A stretch of 64,000 bases of DNA from Carposina sasakii (GCA_014607495.2 CP053148.1:10292001-10356000); one strand, 5' to 3'. Positions 44,940 through 57,320 are shown, counted from the stretch's first letter. A program made the numbers and translations. Notes: generated from the sequence alone by a model not told the origin.

Positions 44940-46067
44940 TAGGTACATAGTAGTTCTTACCGCCCGCCGCGTTGAACAGTGAGCTGAATGACGTCCTGAC
45001 ATTTCGTGCCTTGGAGTCTCTGTAAAATAAGTCTGCCGACTTGGCCTTTACAGGACATAGGCTGCTTGTACATAGATAACTCAACGAAGTCGTTGAACGG
45101 GATACGAGTATAGCCGGCTTTGTAATGTTTGGGTAGGATGACCATATGTTCAGGTGCATAAAGTATTACTTTCAAGAGTGCTCGTTGTGCACGTTTTGCA
45201 ACTTTTAAATATGTTTTTGCAGCTGTCCCCCATGCACAAATGCAGTAGTCAATGACACAATGCCCTAGTGCCCTATATGTTTGAATCAACAATTTTTCAT
45301 CAGCAAATGATCTTAGATTTTTTAAGACAAAGATGAGTTTTCTAATTCTTTTGGCAACATTCGAAATATGGGAGCGCCACTGGAGCCTATCATCAACAAT
45401 GGTATTGAATTTGAGAACTTTGGTTAACTTTTCGCAAGAGCATTGTTCACATCTAACAGTCTGTCTATTACAAGGGTAGGTATGTATCTTTAATTCAAAG
45501 GTTTTGTTAGGTATGGAAGCAGCCGTTTTACTTAAACAAATGTATTTAGTTTTTGATGTATTCAGAGATAGTAGGCTGTCTTCCAGCCAGGCGGTTACCT
45601 TTGCTAAGCCCTCTTCGGCTAGCCGTGTAACCTTGTCCCATGACGAGCTATGGAAAACGAGTACCGTGTCATCAGCAAACATTAATATTTCTGCACCCCT
45701 AATATTTAACTTGCATAACTCATTTATATACACCAGAAATAGACTAGGCCCCAATGTACTACCTTGTGGAACTCCATATACGCATTTCGCACTATCACTC
45801 ATCTTGTCTTCAACACGCACATTTTGGTATCTGTTAGTAAGGTAATCCGCAAACCAGTCAAGAGTGCAACCCCGTATTCCCAGGTTTTCCAATCGTGCAA
45901 GCAATATTGGGATTGAAACTGTGTCAAAAGCTTTTTGAAGGTCGAGAAACACACCGAGACATTTCTCTCCCTTATCTAAATATGTTCTTATATATAAACA
46001 CAGCTTAATGACAGCATCCTCCGGAGATCTCCTGGCTCTAAAACCATACTGATTGAACATACGTTAA
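44940..46067 (-). pseudogene. Jockey-type LINE reverse-transcriptase fragment
   Basis: A minus-strand frame of about 367 codons opens at NQYGFRARRSPEDAVIKL and is 5'-truncated there. It has FLDLQKAFDTVS (catalytic Asp), YGVPQGSTLGPSLFLVYIN, EILMFADDTVLVF (catalytic DD) and TSKTKYICLS, then the connection domain (LRSFADEKLLIQTYRALGHC, AWGTAAKTYLKVAKRAQRAL). Near 45030 the frame shifts away from the expected C-terminus; RDSKARNVRTSF in another frame is a remnant of it. Endonuclease and first RT motifs are absent. Although the core motifs are intact, the element is too short to act. Confidence 0.85.
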
Positions 46068-46289
46068 GCATCTTCCTTGGGACTAAATCGTAATAATATT
46101 TTTTGTACTTAACCCTCAGTATATTATTAATTTCAACAATCTACCGAAACCATTTGTCTCGGTAGCTCTATTGTAGAAGTAACAAATACTTCATAAAATT
46201 AATTAACTTCAATACGGAATTTTGTATCATCATTGGTGAAGTATCTTTATAAAATTATTAATAATTATAATAATAATAATAATAAGCCC
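46068..46289. other. Spacer with (AAT)n
   Basis: AATAATAATAATAATAAT at about 46267 abuts the G+C-rich segment at 46290 and could be its tail. Confidence 0.4.
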
Positions 46290-46640
46290 GCAGGGCAGCT
46301 TGTGGCGAGCTGTTGGGAGGTAGCGTTCCCACGGACCTGAAGTGCTCCCGGAGGAAGACCCTGTTCCTCATCTCCGGCGCCGGAGTGAGATCTGACGAGG
46401 AACAGTTCCCCCACCTCTGCCTTGCCTTCGCCAGCCGGGCAGAGTGGAGTCGCGAGAGCTATGACAGCTCGAGGGTGGACGTGCCCGTCCGTAAGTGGCG
46501 AGTTGGCTTCGGTTTAAAGTCCAGGGGCACCCCTCCACCCTAGCCGCTCACCAAATGTTGCCCCCTTTGTCGCTCCGTGCGTGCGGCCCTTTCAGGGGGC
46601 CCATGAAATGAGTTGGCGAGTCACCGCCTACCACCTAACA
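46290..46640. repeat. G+C-rich insert, likely a LINE-derived 3' segment
   Basis: CAGGGCAGCTTGTGGCGAGC, CTCATCTCCGGCGCCGGAGT, GGCTTCGGTTTAAAGTCCAG and GCGTGCGGCCCTTTCAGGGG stand out from A+T-rich flanks. GGCTTCGGTTTAAA also occurs at 27830, next to an RTE remnant. The (AAT)n on one side may be the tail of a minus-strand non-LTR element. A short frame (MGGSVPTDLKCSRRKTLF) is not a known protein. Confidence 0.4.
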
Positions 46641-49618
46641 ATTATGAGACTTGGTTGTAATGGCAGGCGTCCGTTAGTCTCCTTCACTTCGTATTTATCT
46701 TTTTGGTTTCCTCTATTTACCGTTGTAATATTCCTCCATAATAACTCAACTCAACTTTAATTACTTATATTTAAAGCCTATGTGTTTATACCTATAATAT
46801 AAACGTCAGCGGAATGATTTTATTGATTACTCGTATTAAGAAACTTCGAAATATTGAGTAACTTTTCTTTTCTCTCAAAAGTTTTGAACCAATTGATATT
46901 TCATATTGAAGATCATTCGAAGTATTATAACAATCCTTAAAGATTCGAGTTAACTAAATTAAGAGTCAACTATATTTACTCACCAGTGTTTTACAAAATG
47001 GGCCTTTGCACTGCACAAACAAACAATAATAAAATATTTACTAATCTTTGGTATTAGCACAATACTCGTCATTTTATTGTCATAAAAATCGATCACCCAA
47101 TTCTCGAGTACGACTTACTAAGTATACATACCCGTCCAGTTGACCCTTGTCCAAGTGCCTGTAACAGTAGGTATGATAAGGGTGAATTTCCCAGGTACGT
47201 TTTTAGCGCGGCGTGGATGAAAATCGTAGTGGAAAGTGCAAAATGCACATTTATTAAATTTTTTTCATTAAGTTCAGACAGTGATCTAGACTAACGTTTA
47301 AAAGTTAAGACCAAAATCTATTTGTTTACGCATTAAAAAAATTATCAAAGTCTCTAAATCTAATTGCGGTGCTATGTCCCCACTTCATTTGCAAAAATAA
47401 ATTTGGCTATTTAAATTTTCGGGTGAATTAATTTAACAGAATACATACATATTTTAAAAATACATTAAATAACACTATTATTTACACCATGAGCAGTAAT
47501 TTAACTTAACCCGGTAGTACCTGTAACAGCTTTTTAAAAATGTCCCGCGGAAAAAGTCAATAACGCTGGCGCATTTTGAACATTACACTATTTCATCATA
47601 ATGAATGAGATAGATGCTAAGCTATCTTTCCCCGCACTGCTCTGTCAAGCCATCGTATACCAAGTACAAGGATGTTTGATACACTGATCAGTTTTCCCGC
47701 CAAAAACGTAAGTATAACCTGCGGTGGCGCAGGAATACAAATTTATCATATAACGGTGTCATGTGTATTTAAAAAACTAAAAGGCTGTTTAAAAAGAAAT
47801 TTTACAGATGATTAAAGATTAGATGTATCACGTAATTGCAAATGAATTATTACAATTAAAATAATAGTGTCCGTTATAATTTGAAATTTGTTACTTAATT
47901 CTAAGTACGGTGTCGCAACTCCAGTGGCTCCGGTGGCAAAAAAGAGGGCCACCGTAATATAATAATGTCACCGTAATTGATATTTTGTCTTTTTGTATAC
48001 AGGATGACTGGAAAACATGTATTATTTCTATTGAGATGTAAAAGTACAGCCCATTTTCTACCTTCATGGGTAGGAAGACCCATTAAAAAAATTACGGCTT
48101 CAGGGTTATGCCCCATTTTGTAATGTTTTTAAAATCACCTTATTATTAAATGGAAATGCATAAAAAACTAAAATACGTGTATATTTCAGTAATTCAACTA
48201 AATAAATAAATAATCATTGGAGACAAAACAACAGACATCAACTTGGCATTGTCAAAGTACAATTACCAAAAGGTTTATAATTTTTTTTTCTGATCTTTCC
48301 TATTCATTCAAAATAATGATTTCACCTAATTCGCACACTTAATAAAACTAAATTCAAAAGGTATAATTATGAAAATGCTTACCAACAGCTGACTAATAAG
48401 AATTTTAAAAGTGCTATCCTATGGCGCGACAACCTTTTTAACAAGTAACCTAAGTTTGTAGTCAAATTTAAAAAATACAAAGGTGATGAACTGACATTAT
48501 AATATATATATTATAGCATAGGAATCTTACTGCTATCCAAAGGCCTTTTCATGATGCAGTTCAACTCGAATCGAGGTCATACCGCCACCTCCATCTCGTC
48601 TTACTCCCACCCCAGGCAGCCGCTCTGTAGCATCCAGCCAGTTGCACTGTTCGTCTATCTTTCGGTGTCTAAACGACTAACATGGCCGGCACTTTTACTG
48701 TCCAGTTCCTTTTTGGTAGGCGATTAGCATACCTAATGGTGTTCCTGATGCAGTCTGAGCACTGTAGGTCAATCGATAGACAGCATAAGCACACATATCG
48801 ACAAGTAGACGTTATAAGATCATAGGAAAGGAACCGTTCCTAAATGAACTAAGTTCTTCCAGGCACTTAAGATTCATCTCTCAATATTAATAGCTGACCA
48901 ATAAGAATGTAATATTTTTCTGAGTCCTGACTGTTCTCAGAAAAAATATCTATATATTGAATGTTCTACTGGCCTAGTAGGTGTACTCATGCACATAATT
49001 ATTATCTACTTCAATCCCACGTTTTGTGATATTGATTATGACTTGGCCTTCGGTTCAAACTCAAGGAAACCACCCAAAATTGCTACTATAAACCCGAGTA
49101 ACTTTGCGATAAACCCGAGTAGCTTGAACAAGTACGCCTGATGATAACAGAAGAGTTCTACATTCTACTTTCCTCAATATAACACTGCTATAGGCTGTAG
49201 CGCCACGGAATGTATTTTTTGAAACCTATATTGGTCAGCTGCTAGTAAGCTTTCTCATAATAAATTGAGTAGCTTTTTAAATAAGGAATTTAGTTTGATA
49301 AAGGGTACGCATGACGCAGTATATTATTTTGAAAGAGCTTAATTGGCAAAAACATTTAACAAATTTTGCTTGACCATTCCATGTTGATAGATTTTTGGGA
49401 GGTCAAAGTATAATATGTGATTTATTTCTTATATGCCATTCTACTCATCTAAAAGGAGATTTAAAAAAAAAAGTCATATCTCCGACACTGTGAATTTCCG
49501 GATGGGGTGTTCCTTATATATAAAGGTAGCTAACGAGGTGCACTTTCAAATGTGAAAAGAAATGATCCTTATTTCTGGTTTTCGAAGATATTTACGTACA
49601 TATAAATAAATACGGCTA

Positions 49619-49683
49619 GGTTCCTGAAATGGTGTAGTCAGAACTGCGAGATCTTATAGGAGATACCATAGCCACTACGTTTT
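49619..49683. repeat. Unexpanded relative of the 44-kb MITE
   Basis: GGTTCCTGAAATGGTGTAGT, CAGAACTGCGAGATCTTATA and CATAGCCACTACGTTTTATG correspond to the two flanks of the minisatellite at 44086-44447. Confidence 0.55.
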
Positions 49684-50383
49684 ATGCTAAGAAAAAAGTC
49701 ACTAGGAAGCATTTTAAAGTATGTAATAAAATATTTCCCTAACTGTTAACGTGTTCCTTAAATTTGTTATCTTAGTTTCTAAGCTATAATCATGATGATA
49801 AACATTATTACCAACTAATAAACGAAAAATCTAAAGTTTTCATATTCTTATAAAATAAATAAATAGGTAATTCGTATGATGTTCTCCTGTATTTATAATT
49901 CCGCTGGTTGTAATAAATTTCAGTGGAGAGATTAACAATTTCGGTGGTTGGATAATAATATCGGTGGCGATTGAAATTTTTAAATGCAGATATCTCAAGA
50001 AATAATACGTTTTTAAAAATGTGTACCATATTACTGAATAATATATATTTTTAGCTATTACTTCGAATACAAAAAAGTTATAGAAAGTGGATATAAAATT
50101 TCGCCAGCGTAATTAGTCAAAAATCGAGGTTGTTGAAATTCACCCATAACTAACTTAATAATCTAGTCCACTTCCGTTCTTTCATGTGTGCAGGTGTATA
50201 AGATACGGGACTGGTCTGGTTTAACAAGTAGAAAAACCGAAAGCAAGGGCTTAACGTATCTGGCTGGACTCTTATTACCTCTATTACTATACATCTATTA
50301 TTCGTCTCATGAAGGAAACCAATGGCACGGGTGCAGTTTTAGGCATATGACATCACCCTGTCTTACACTTCGCAGTAGTTGAA

Positions 50384-50445
50384 TCGGTCCTGTTTGTTGG
50401 TTTGGACTTGAACGGACATCGTTGCGATTTGGTAAAGACTTCTAT
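50384..50445 (-). pseudogene. RTE scrap
   Basis: AATCGGTCCTGTTTGTTGGT, TTGGACTTGAACGGACATCG and TTGCGATTTGGTA match 27080-27145 of the old RTE copy (palm region) on the minus strand. Only about 60 bp remain. Confidence 0.7.
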
Positions 50446-51659
50446 AAATAATAAAATAAACAATCACCGTTCCAGAGGAGTTAAATCCATCACTCTGAAA
50501 TTATAAAATATTGTATAAAACTTTACTCCTTCTTCAAGGTATTTCTTTTCTTGGAAAACCCACGAGCGGAATGTGTTCCATGATACTTTTAAAAGCTCAT
50601 GTAAACAAAACGTAAGATGAGAGACTTGACGGGATGTAGGTACCTACTTAGGTACCTTGGGCAAGAAAACAGGCGTAATGTTTGTTTCGATGACACCACA
50701 TGTGTAAATAGATATACACTACACCCCGTCACTCATCATAAAAAAAACTTTAAAAAACCTGGAAAATCCCAATTTTATTTCAGTAAACACTCATCCACGG
50801 TTACGAGTATAAGGTTTATAAGAACATTGGCAACTGGCAGGATTTCTATAGGTGATAAAAAAACAGTGTGCTATATTCAGGTATTCAATAGAAAGTTCCA
50901 GCAATAATAGCCCCCTTAATGTCATTCGAAAAGACGAGGAATTCTTACCCAAGCATAGGAATATTCTCCAGTGCACTGAAATACATATATAGGTGTTATA
51001 AAAGGATTAAATTTGATGTTCCATGCGAAATAGAGCTGTAAAAGTAACGAAAAAAAGTGTACTCGTATATGGGTGAGGCCGTAAATTTTGCCACTTTTAA
51101 ACATAGAGTAACATAGACACTTCTGTGTTACGGTAACGTAAAAGTAACACAATAAAAAGTAAAGGTAGTTTCACAAAGAGTTTTTTTATTACCAGAATAT
51201 TTATGTTATTTATAATTGGGTAAATTGACGGAGAAACAAACTAATTTACTTATATTTAGAAGTATTTATTACCTACAAATAAAATGTTAATCACACCAAT
51301 TCAAACAGTTCCAGTAGAAATATTTTGACGTAGAAGGTTTATTGTTTTAATGCTAATTGTATAACTTTAGCTTTATTTCGATACTCTGTCCATTTTTGTC
51401 GTAACTTTGGTTTGTCTGCTTCAGTATAAGTACTTCAGTATAAGATACTATTAACGTAGGTCACTAAAATTTTATAGATACAATGGAATAATAAATAGTT
51501 CATAATAATTAAATACTGCCAACATTCTGGGCACTCTCCCGGTATACGGTAACTTTGTAAATTATTAAATTTCGTGTAATAAATTAGTTTTTAGGTCTCT
51601 ATAAATTACTTTCTAAGGTTCTAATAAAACCCTTAGTAAATACTGCTATTTTATAATAT

Positions 51660-51805
51660 CATCATCATCATCATTTACAGCCCTGAGAAGTCCACTGTTT
51701 GACATAGGCCTCCCCCAACAACCTTCACTCCGACCGGTCGGAAGCCGCCCGCATCCAACCGACGCCCGCGACCTTGGGCAGATCGTCTGTCCACCTCTCG
51801 CGTGG
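51660..51805 (-). mobile_element. RTE 3' fragment, 146 bp, with 11-bp target duplication
   Basis: The tail CATCATCATCATCATTTACA and codons for the RTE C-terminus end abruptly at 51805. TTTTATAATAT flanks it exactly at 51649-51659 and 51806-51816. A perfect duplication around such a short piece shows it inserted already 5'-truncated, as expected of target-primed reverse transcription. Confidence 0.92.
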
Positions 51806-51857
51806 TTTTATAATATATTAGTAATTTATATTATGTACTTTTTTATATTATAAAATA

Positions 51858-52571
51858 TTATGTATTGCAAATCTTTGGCAATGTGAGTTTCGAAAGAAGT
51901 ATTTTATTTGATTTATTTGTTATAATTGTTTCACATATCATCAGTCTTTTTTTTAAATATATTTTTCTGGGGCTATCACAAACAGATATAAGGTCTGATA
52001 GGGATGCATGCAGAGGAGAATTGAGAGAGTCGTCAACACCTTGATCTTGAGCATAGTCTTGTGTAAAGTGTAAAGTTCTAGGATTGATCACTGGTAAAGG
52101 TTCGACCTGTAATACAAGATGATATAAATTATGAACGTTCCTTCCAATAAGATACCTTCCATTATACCTACACCGTACCCTAGTTACAAATACATACCGT
52201 TAAAATCGGTTCCGTTTTACAGTTTTTTTTATTTGTGGGGAAAGTTGCACCCATTTTACATTATTCCGGTCTGTTCTACCCTAATTGTAATTAACCAAAA
52301 CAAGAAAACAAATTATTTCCTTAGTATTATTTGACATGAAAACATAAATACCAACCTGTAATTTAGGGATCATAGTTTTTAGTATTCAACGTCTTTTTGC
52401 ACATTTTTTCATATCAACATTTTCAAAATGTTTGGAGCAAATGACAGTGTTTGTTTGGCTTATAAAACTAGTCTTCTCTTTCCTTTGCCACAATGGAGGT
52501 CCACTCTGCACGTTTAAATGTAATTGCTTTGTCGGCCAAAAGGGTTCTATTTTATGAGCAGGCCATTTCAT
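51858..52571 (-). pseudogene. THAP-domain gene remnant, two exons
   Basis: Exon A (52571-52356): RAEWTSIVAKERE in one frame, then, after a 1-base slip near 52475, SFISQTNTVICSKHFENVDM and, after a stop, ILKTMIPKL. This matches the second half of a THAP domain (Trp, then C-x2-H as CSKHF, then the LK-AIPS-like end). A donor at 52355 and an acceptor (ttacag) ending at 52107 remove a 249-bp intron; exon B (52106-51858) continues VEPLPVINPRTLHFTQDYAQ to a stop and includes the Arg/Lys-rich DSPRKIYLKKRL. The expected first THAP exon (C-x4-C) was not found nearby on this strand. Whether it came from a host gene or a P-type transposase is unclear. Confidence 0.6.
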
Positions 52572-52604
52572 CTTGAATTAGGTAGTGATCTCACGACAAA
52601 TGCA

Positions 52605-53330
52605 TTTATTCTATGTTTACGTATATTTATATCGCGAAGGGGTAAACCGCGTGTTTATGTATTGTGACAATGACAAGATCTTTGTAGGAGCAAACAACGA
52701 TTTAGGTGGGGTCTTGAGGTGTAATGTTCAAACAATCCACAATTTTAGCAATGGCGAAGAAATAGAATACGCTTTAAATTTTCCCCACCGTATTCCCCGA
52801 CTTTTGGTGGTAAGTATCCGGGAGGCTGGTGTCAAGTCTTCTAAATTTCACCTTTAGCGTATTTTTGTTAGCAATGAAAGTCTGCCGTTCGAGGAGTTGA
52901 GTACACTATTCACACAAATTGAAGCTATTCTCAATTCTCGACTTCTTACCCCTCTTATCCTCAGACCCAAATGACTTTTTCTCGGTCTCTCACGTCGCTA
53001 CCTTCGAAGCCAGTCGAAAGTCTACCTACACATCCTAATAGATATCAGAGAATAGAACAGATAAGACGGTACTTTTGGCAACGATGCCAAAAGGAATTCT
53101 TAGCTGAGCTTTTCAACTGAGAACGAAGTGGCGACCGTGACAGAAGAATCTTAAAATTCGAGAACTTGTCGTCTTCAAGGATGAAAATCAACCACCACTT
53201 AAATGCTGGGGAGGGCCCACCAACTTCACTGCAGAGTCGCCGACTTCATGACATCTGACGGAATTGCTTGACGAGCTCTTAGCAAGGAGTGCCTTCTGCC
53301 CTTGAATGATTGAAACCGGCTTTTGAGGTG
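52605..53330 (+). pseudogene. BEL/Pao integrase and pol C-terminal remnant
   Basis: Plus-strand pieces in several frames follow the order of a BEL/Pao integrase end: YCDNDKIFVGANNDL (catalytic Asp region), REAGVKSSKFHL, LPFEELSTLFTQIEAILNSR (with the conserved catalytic-core Glu), PLSSDPNDF, RIEQIRRYFWQR and LVVFKDENQPPLKCWGG. Stops and frameshifts are frequent (for example TAG at 52856). In an intact element this enzyme inserts the DNA copy. The order agrees with LTR-like sequence immediately downstream. Confidence 0.8.
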
Positions 53331-53344
53331 GCCAGGATGTTCAC

Positions 53345-53857
53345 GCAGTGAACTGTTCATAAAGAATTAGTTCCTTTAATTAGGGACATCAATACAAGCG
53401 GCGTGCATCCCTAGAGAAGACGTAAGCGAACTACAGTCTTCATTGTTATATACATACTTGAAGAGTAACCATCTATGTAGTTCATTTCTTGATCTTAATA
53501 TACATAATTATTCATGGATGTATTTTAATTTTATGTATACAGTATATCAATATTGTTCGATATTCCCCGCCATCGGCTAGCCAATGGCGTGGCGTCACGG
53601 GGACGCGTTTGCCTGACAGCTAGTGGTAGTGAAAAAAGGTCGGCTAAGATTCGTTCGGACGGTCGCGCACGGTTCGCAAGAATTATTCAGTTTCTCGGTA
53701 CTGAAACGGCTGAGGTTTACGGAAACCTGAAGGAATGCGGTCGGGACGCTCCTCAAACCAGTTCGGAACACTGTTGTGAACATTGTACTCAAATTCGGTA
53801 GTGAGTGGAAGTCTTCTCGGGAGGACCTTGTGATAAGTGGCTGAAAACGGATTGCAT
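53345..53857 (+). repeat. Probable 3' LTR of the BEL/Pao remnant, first part
   Basis: Directly follows the pol remnant. TGTTCATAAAGAATTAG near 53348 may be the LTR start. A G+C-rich block (CATCGGCTAGCCAATGGCGT, GGCGTCACGGGGACGCG) follows. The hAT element interrupts it at 53858, and the other part resumes at 56990. The right LTR boundary is not clear. Confidence 0.5.
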
Positions 53858-54106
53858 CAGTGTTGCCAACAGTAAAACTACCTTTCCACCAGATTCAACC
53901 TCTAAAACCACCAGAAAACCACTAACGAAAAACGGTCCTACTGTAAAAACCACTAAAATTTCCACGAAACAAAATATAACACTATGTATTTTAGTAAATA
54001 GCCTTTACTATAACTTAATAAACAATTACAAAAACAACAATATAATAACAATTAGTAAATCAACATGAACATTTTTGTTGTCACATCAAATGATTCAATA
54101 AAAAAT

Positions 54107-56567
54107 TTAAATTAATTCTTCTTCTTCAGATGAACCATTTTGGTCTTCACCATCATCCTCGGTTTCAGATTTGTACGATTCTTTGGTACCGATTTTATTT
54201 GTGACGTCAATTGGAATTGTATATTCACTGCAGCATTTTCCTTCCAATCTCAAGCCACAGCGTATTCTTAATATAGCAGTTAAAAGATTTAACTTTATTC
54301 TGTTTCTCTGCTTGTTTTTTATTATATTCATACCGCTAAATAGTCTTTCAACATCGGCATTAGAATGAGGCAGTATTAGGAGAGTTATCGCAAATGTCGC
54401 TAATTCCTCGAATCTAGATTGATCTTGAGCATCTTTGAAATTCAATACTTCATTCCAAATTTTTTTTGTATCTTTGGTCTCATTCCATTTCAACAAGTGA
54501 ATTTGTCGCCATTGGTCATCGACTTTTGCCATAAATTCTGTAGCTTTATTGAACTGAGTCATTATGTCAATTAGATTGTCTTTGTTATGATTAAGTGCTT
54601 CTACAACACTTATTCGGGAAATATTTTTCATCAATGTCAGAATCTCGGGTAGCCTGTTTTTTATTTCTTCAATCAGACTTACTATAAATGTTATGCAACG
54701 ATTCCGCATCATATCTTCCTCTTCCCGTGGTAATCCTTTTTCTTTCATATCAAGTATTTGTTTTTCAAATCGAAATCCTAGATAACATTTTTGATCCAAG
54801 AAATCACGAATATTTTGGGTAAAAATATTAACTGTATTTGTAGGTAACGTAACTTTGCTGACAAGCATATCTATCAGGTTGGTCAACTCACCACACAATT
54901 TGGTATGGTCCGTCTCTTTTGACTCGAACATTTTGTTGACTCTGTTAATTTCAATTAATATTGGATATAAAAATAAAATATATGCGTAATTCATCTCGTT
55001 CGCATACATAGAGTGCAATAACTCTGCCGTGTGACACCTTTCATGCACCTTAGCTATGGAAAAAATATGTTTTTAGCTCTAGCCATTGCGTGTATATCCT
55101 CGATACAGCTGACTCTATTGACAACCACCTTGTCTGGCATGCTTGAACAATTTTTAGTGGATTCTGTCCATCGTTTATAGTTTGGTATAACTCCTTATAA
55201 AGAGATTGCCTGGAAGAGGAGCGACTAAACCAATCATATGTTTCTCGAATTAAAAATTCCAAATTTCTCGGTAAAAATTCCTTTGCAGCAGCAGAAACAG
55301 CCAGTTGCAATGAATGGCACAAGCAACGCACCAAAATCAGGTGTGGTAACTCTTCTTTTAATTTGGCAAATACTCCGTTATTTACTCCAACCATCACAGA
55401 TGCATTATCTGTACCAATGCCCATTAAATTTTCAAGTTGCAGATCGAATCGTTTAAGTGTCTTCTTTATAGCAGAGACAATACCTTCAGCATTACACTCG
55501 TGTAGTTCAGCCAGGTCCAGGTATGTAGATACAATTTTTTTGGTGTAATTTACTGAAATAAATTATAATCAAACCCAAGTATTTATGTACAGCAATGTCT
55601 GTAGATTCATCAATTAATAAGCTAAATGGTTGATCTTTAAAATCTTGTTTTAGAACCTCAGTGAAATGCAATGCTAACACATTTTTTATAATCGAGGTGC
55701 ACTTAGTTCGGTGTAGTTGAACTTTGTCGATATATTTTTCATGGCTGTGATTAATTACCTCTCCCAAGTGGTCAACTACACGTATACTAGTATGCATGGC
55801 TGTGAATAATGCAAGTCTGGCTTCTTCCCTTTTTTTACTTCCAACGGGCTCTGGTTTAAACGGAATCTTAGGCTGCTTAGTTATAACCTGTAACAATACA
55901 ATACTTAGTCAGAGATGTAGTAAAACTAATCAATCAGTTAACAACAATAACATCGGTTTTTAATATTTTCTGCTTTCTACAAAGAGGTATGTATACGACC
56001 GTGGCGCTCCACGGAGTTTTACTACCTGCTGGCAGATGGCGCTTGAGGGGATAATATTGAAAAATCAATCCAAACTAAATGAGGTACCTACGTCGTTTTG
56101 TTTAGTAGTTCCTATGGCCTGCCTTCGACCCCAGCTCTTCGATGGTACGAGTATCATAAAATGGCATTGTCGCCGAACTTTTATTACTATGCCAAATTTC
56201 AGCTTCATCGGTTGAGGATAACTGGTCTAAAATTCAGTTGCATGATTTGTTGTCCCACACATTACCTAGGTACATACATACATACGTACCTACATACATA
56301 CCTAGTCTACTAATAACTAACAGTGCAAGAAAAGCTTGTAAAAACAGAAACCAATAAAAAACAGTCGCTTACCTGTTTATTTTGTTGATGCTTCTTTGAC
56401 ATCCCATGAGATTTTAAATCTCCGTAGTGATTTCTTAAAATTGTTTGGCAAAATTTACATTTCGCTACTGGACCAGTGGTACTTTCAATAACTGTGGGTC
56501 TGTCTTTTAACTGTGGGTCTTGAAGCCAAGAATCCCGAAACTTTTGCGTATATTGTGGTTTCAACAT
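54107..56567 (-). pseudogene. hAT transposase, intron-containing, two single-base breaks
   Basis: Exon 1 runs from ATG 56567 to donor 56373/gtaagc (65 codons, phase 0) and has a BED-type finger, CKFCQTILRNHYGDLKSHG with a following H. Exon 2 starts at 55887 after ttacag. It contains SLLIDESTDIAVHKYLG (first catalytic Asp), GIGTDNASVMVGVNNG (second), RCLCHSLQLAVS (the CxxH insert) and, at the end, SNADVERLFSGMNIIKNKQR (hATC dimerisation domain with the catalytic-Glu region before it). One extra base in a T7 run near 55534-55541 and one in an A6 run near 55056-55061 break the frame; both are homopolymer indels, so sequencing error is possible. The protein would cut and paste the element at 8-bp targets. 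The acidic tail ends EEEELI. Confidence 0.9.
55975..56320. repeat. Probable repeat insertion within the hAT intron
   Basis: GACCGTGGCGCTCCACGGAG, AACTTTTATTACTATGCCAA, GGTTGAGGATAACTGG and a GTACATACATACATACGTAC microsatellite. Such text is typical of dispersed repeats and enlarges the intron to 485 bp. Boundaries are unclear. Confidence 0.4.
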
Positions 56568-56989
56568 TTTTACGTATCGAATGAGTTCGCGGAAATATTG
56601 TTCGACGTACGGAGCAGTCCGAGACGAGGCACGAGATCTCTCGTTAGAGAGTAAGTATATTCTTTGCACGAGACAGAGTTGACTCTGTCTTTGTTTGTTG
56701 TAAACTAACTAATACAGAAAATATTCTACGGGGAATCCCTGCGTATAGAGTATTCTAGACCTCAGTGATTCTGACGGATCAATCAGTGTGGCCTACACAG
56801 ATGTAAACACTCCCGAAATAAACTTAAGTAGAAATAATAATACTTTTAAACGTGGCTTACTGGTTGAGATATAGTATTTTCAGTAATTGAAAGTCAATTT
56901 TATTTAACCGCTAGAAAAATCCACTCACCACTAAAGCGGGGGTCGAAACCACCAGTTTTAGTGGAAAATCCACTAAGGTGGCAACACTG

Positions 56990-57320
56990 GATTGCATACA
57001 GCTGCTTTCAGGACTGGAACACTACAGTATTTTTATTTCTCATGTACCATCCCAGCTATTCCACAACAAATATATACATGAAACGTCTATTCCACTCTAA
57101 AATTTCGCAAAGACTGGATACCATACGTACTTACATTGCCCGTGACATTATACTGACGACAGTATAAAAAATTTCCAAAAAAATAATATCGTTTCCCAGC
57201 ATCCTTTGTGAATAAACGGTGGCAACCAAAAATACCCTGTACTTATTGACAACAGAAAGACAGATTAAAAGTTATACTTTTGAATTTACAAATTGTTGAT
57301 GTTGATTATTTGATGTTGAG
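56990..57320. other. LTR remainder and MITE scrap
   Basis: After the duplicated GATTGCAT, sequence continues from the interrupted LTR. TTTCCCAGCATCCTTTGTGA through ACCAAAAATACCCTGT (57190-57241) resembles the end of a TATACAGGGTG-type MITE. Confidence 0.45.

Larger units (their letters stand above)
46641..51648. other. Long gene-poor stretch
   Basis: About 5 kb of A+T-rich spacer with no credible exon. Contents I can name: the relative of the 44-kb MITE at 49619-49683, the RTE scrap at 50384-50445, and direct ATAAACCCGAGTA repeats at about 49091-49125. 48540-48800 is G+C-richer (GTCATACCGCCACCTCCATC) but unidentified. Confidence 0.5.
53858..56989 (-). mobile_element. hAT transposon, 3,132 bp, with 8-bp target duplication
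   Basis: GATTGCAT is repeated exactly at 53850-53857 and 56990-56997. Termini CAGTGTTGCCAAC and GGTGGCAACACTG match over 11 bp. Subterminal ACCACTAAA / TTTAGTGG motifs recur at both ends (for example 53957, 56916, 56957). The single gene is on the minus strand, with one intron. The structure is complete from end to end, but the gene carries two frame breaks. Confidence 0.95.

Noticed and set aside
53553..53801. 82-codon plus-strand frame MFDIPRHRLANGVASR...
   Set aside because: It lies in G+C-rich LTR-like sequence after a BEL/Pao pol remnant and has no recognisable domain.
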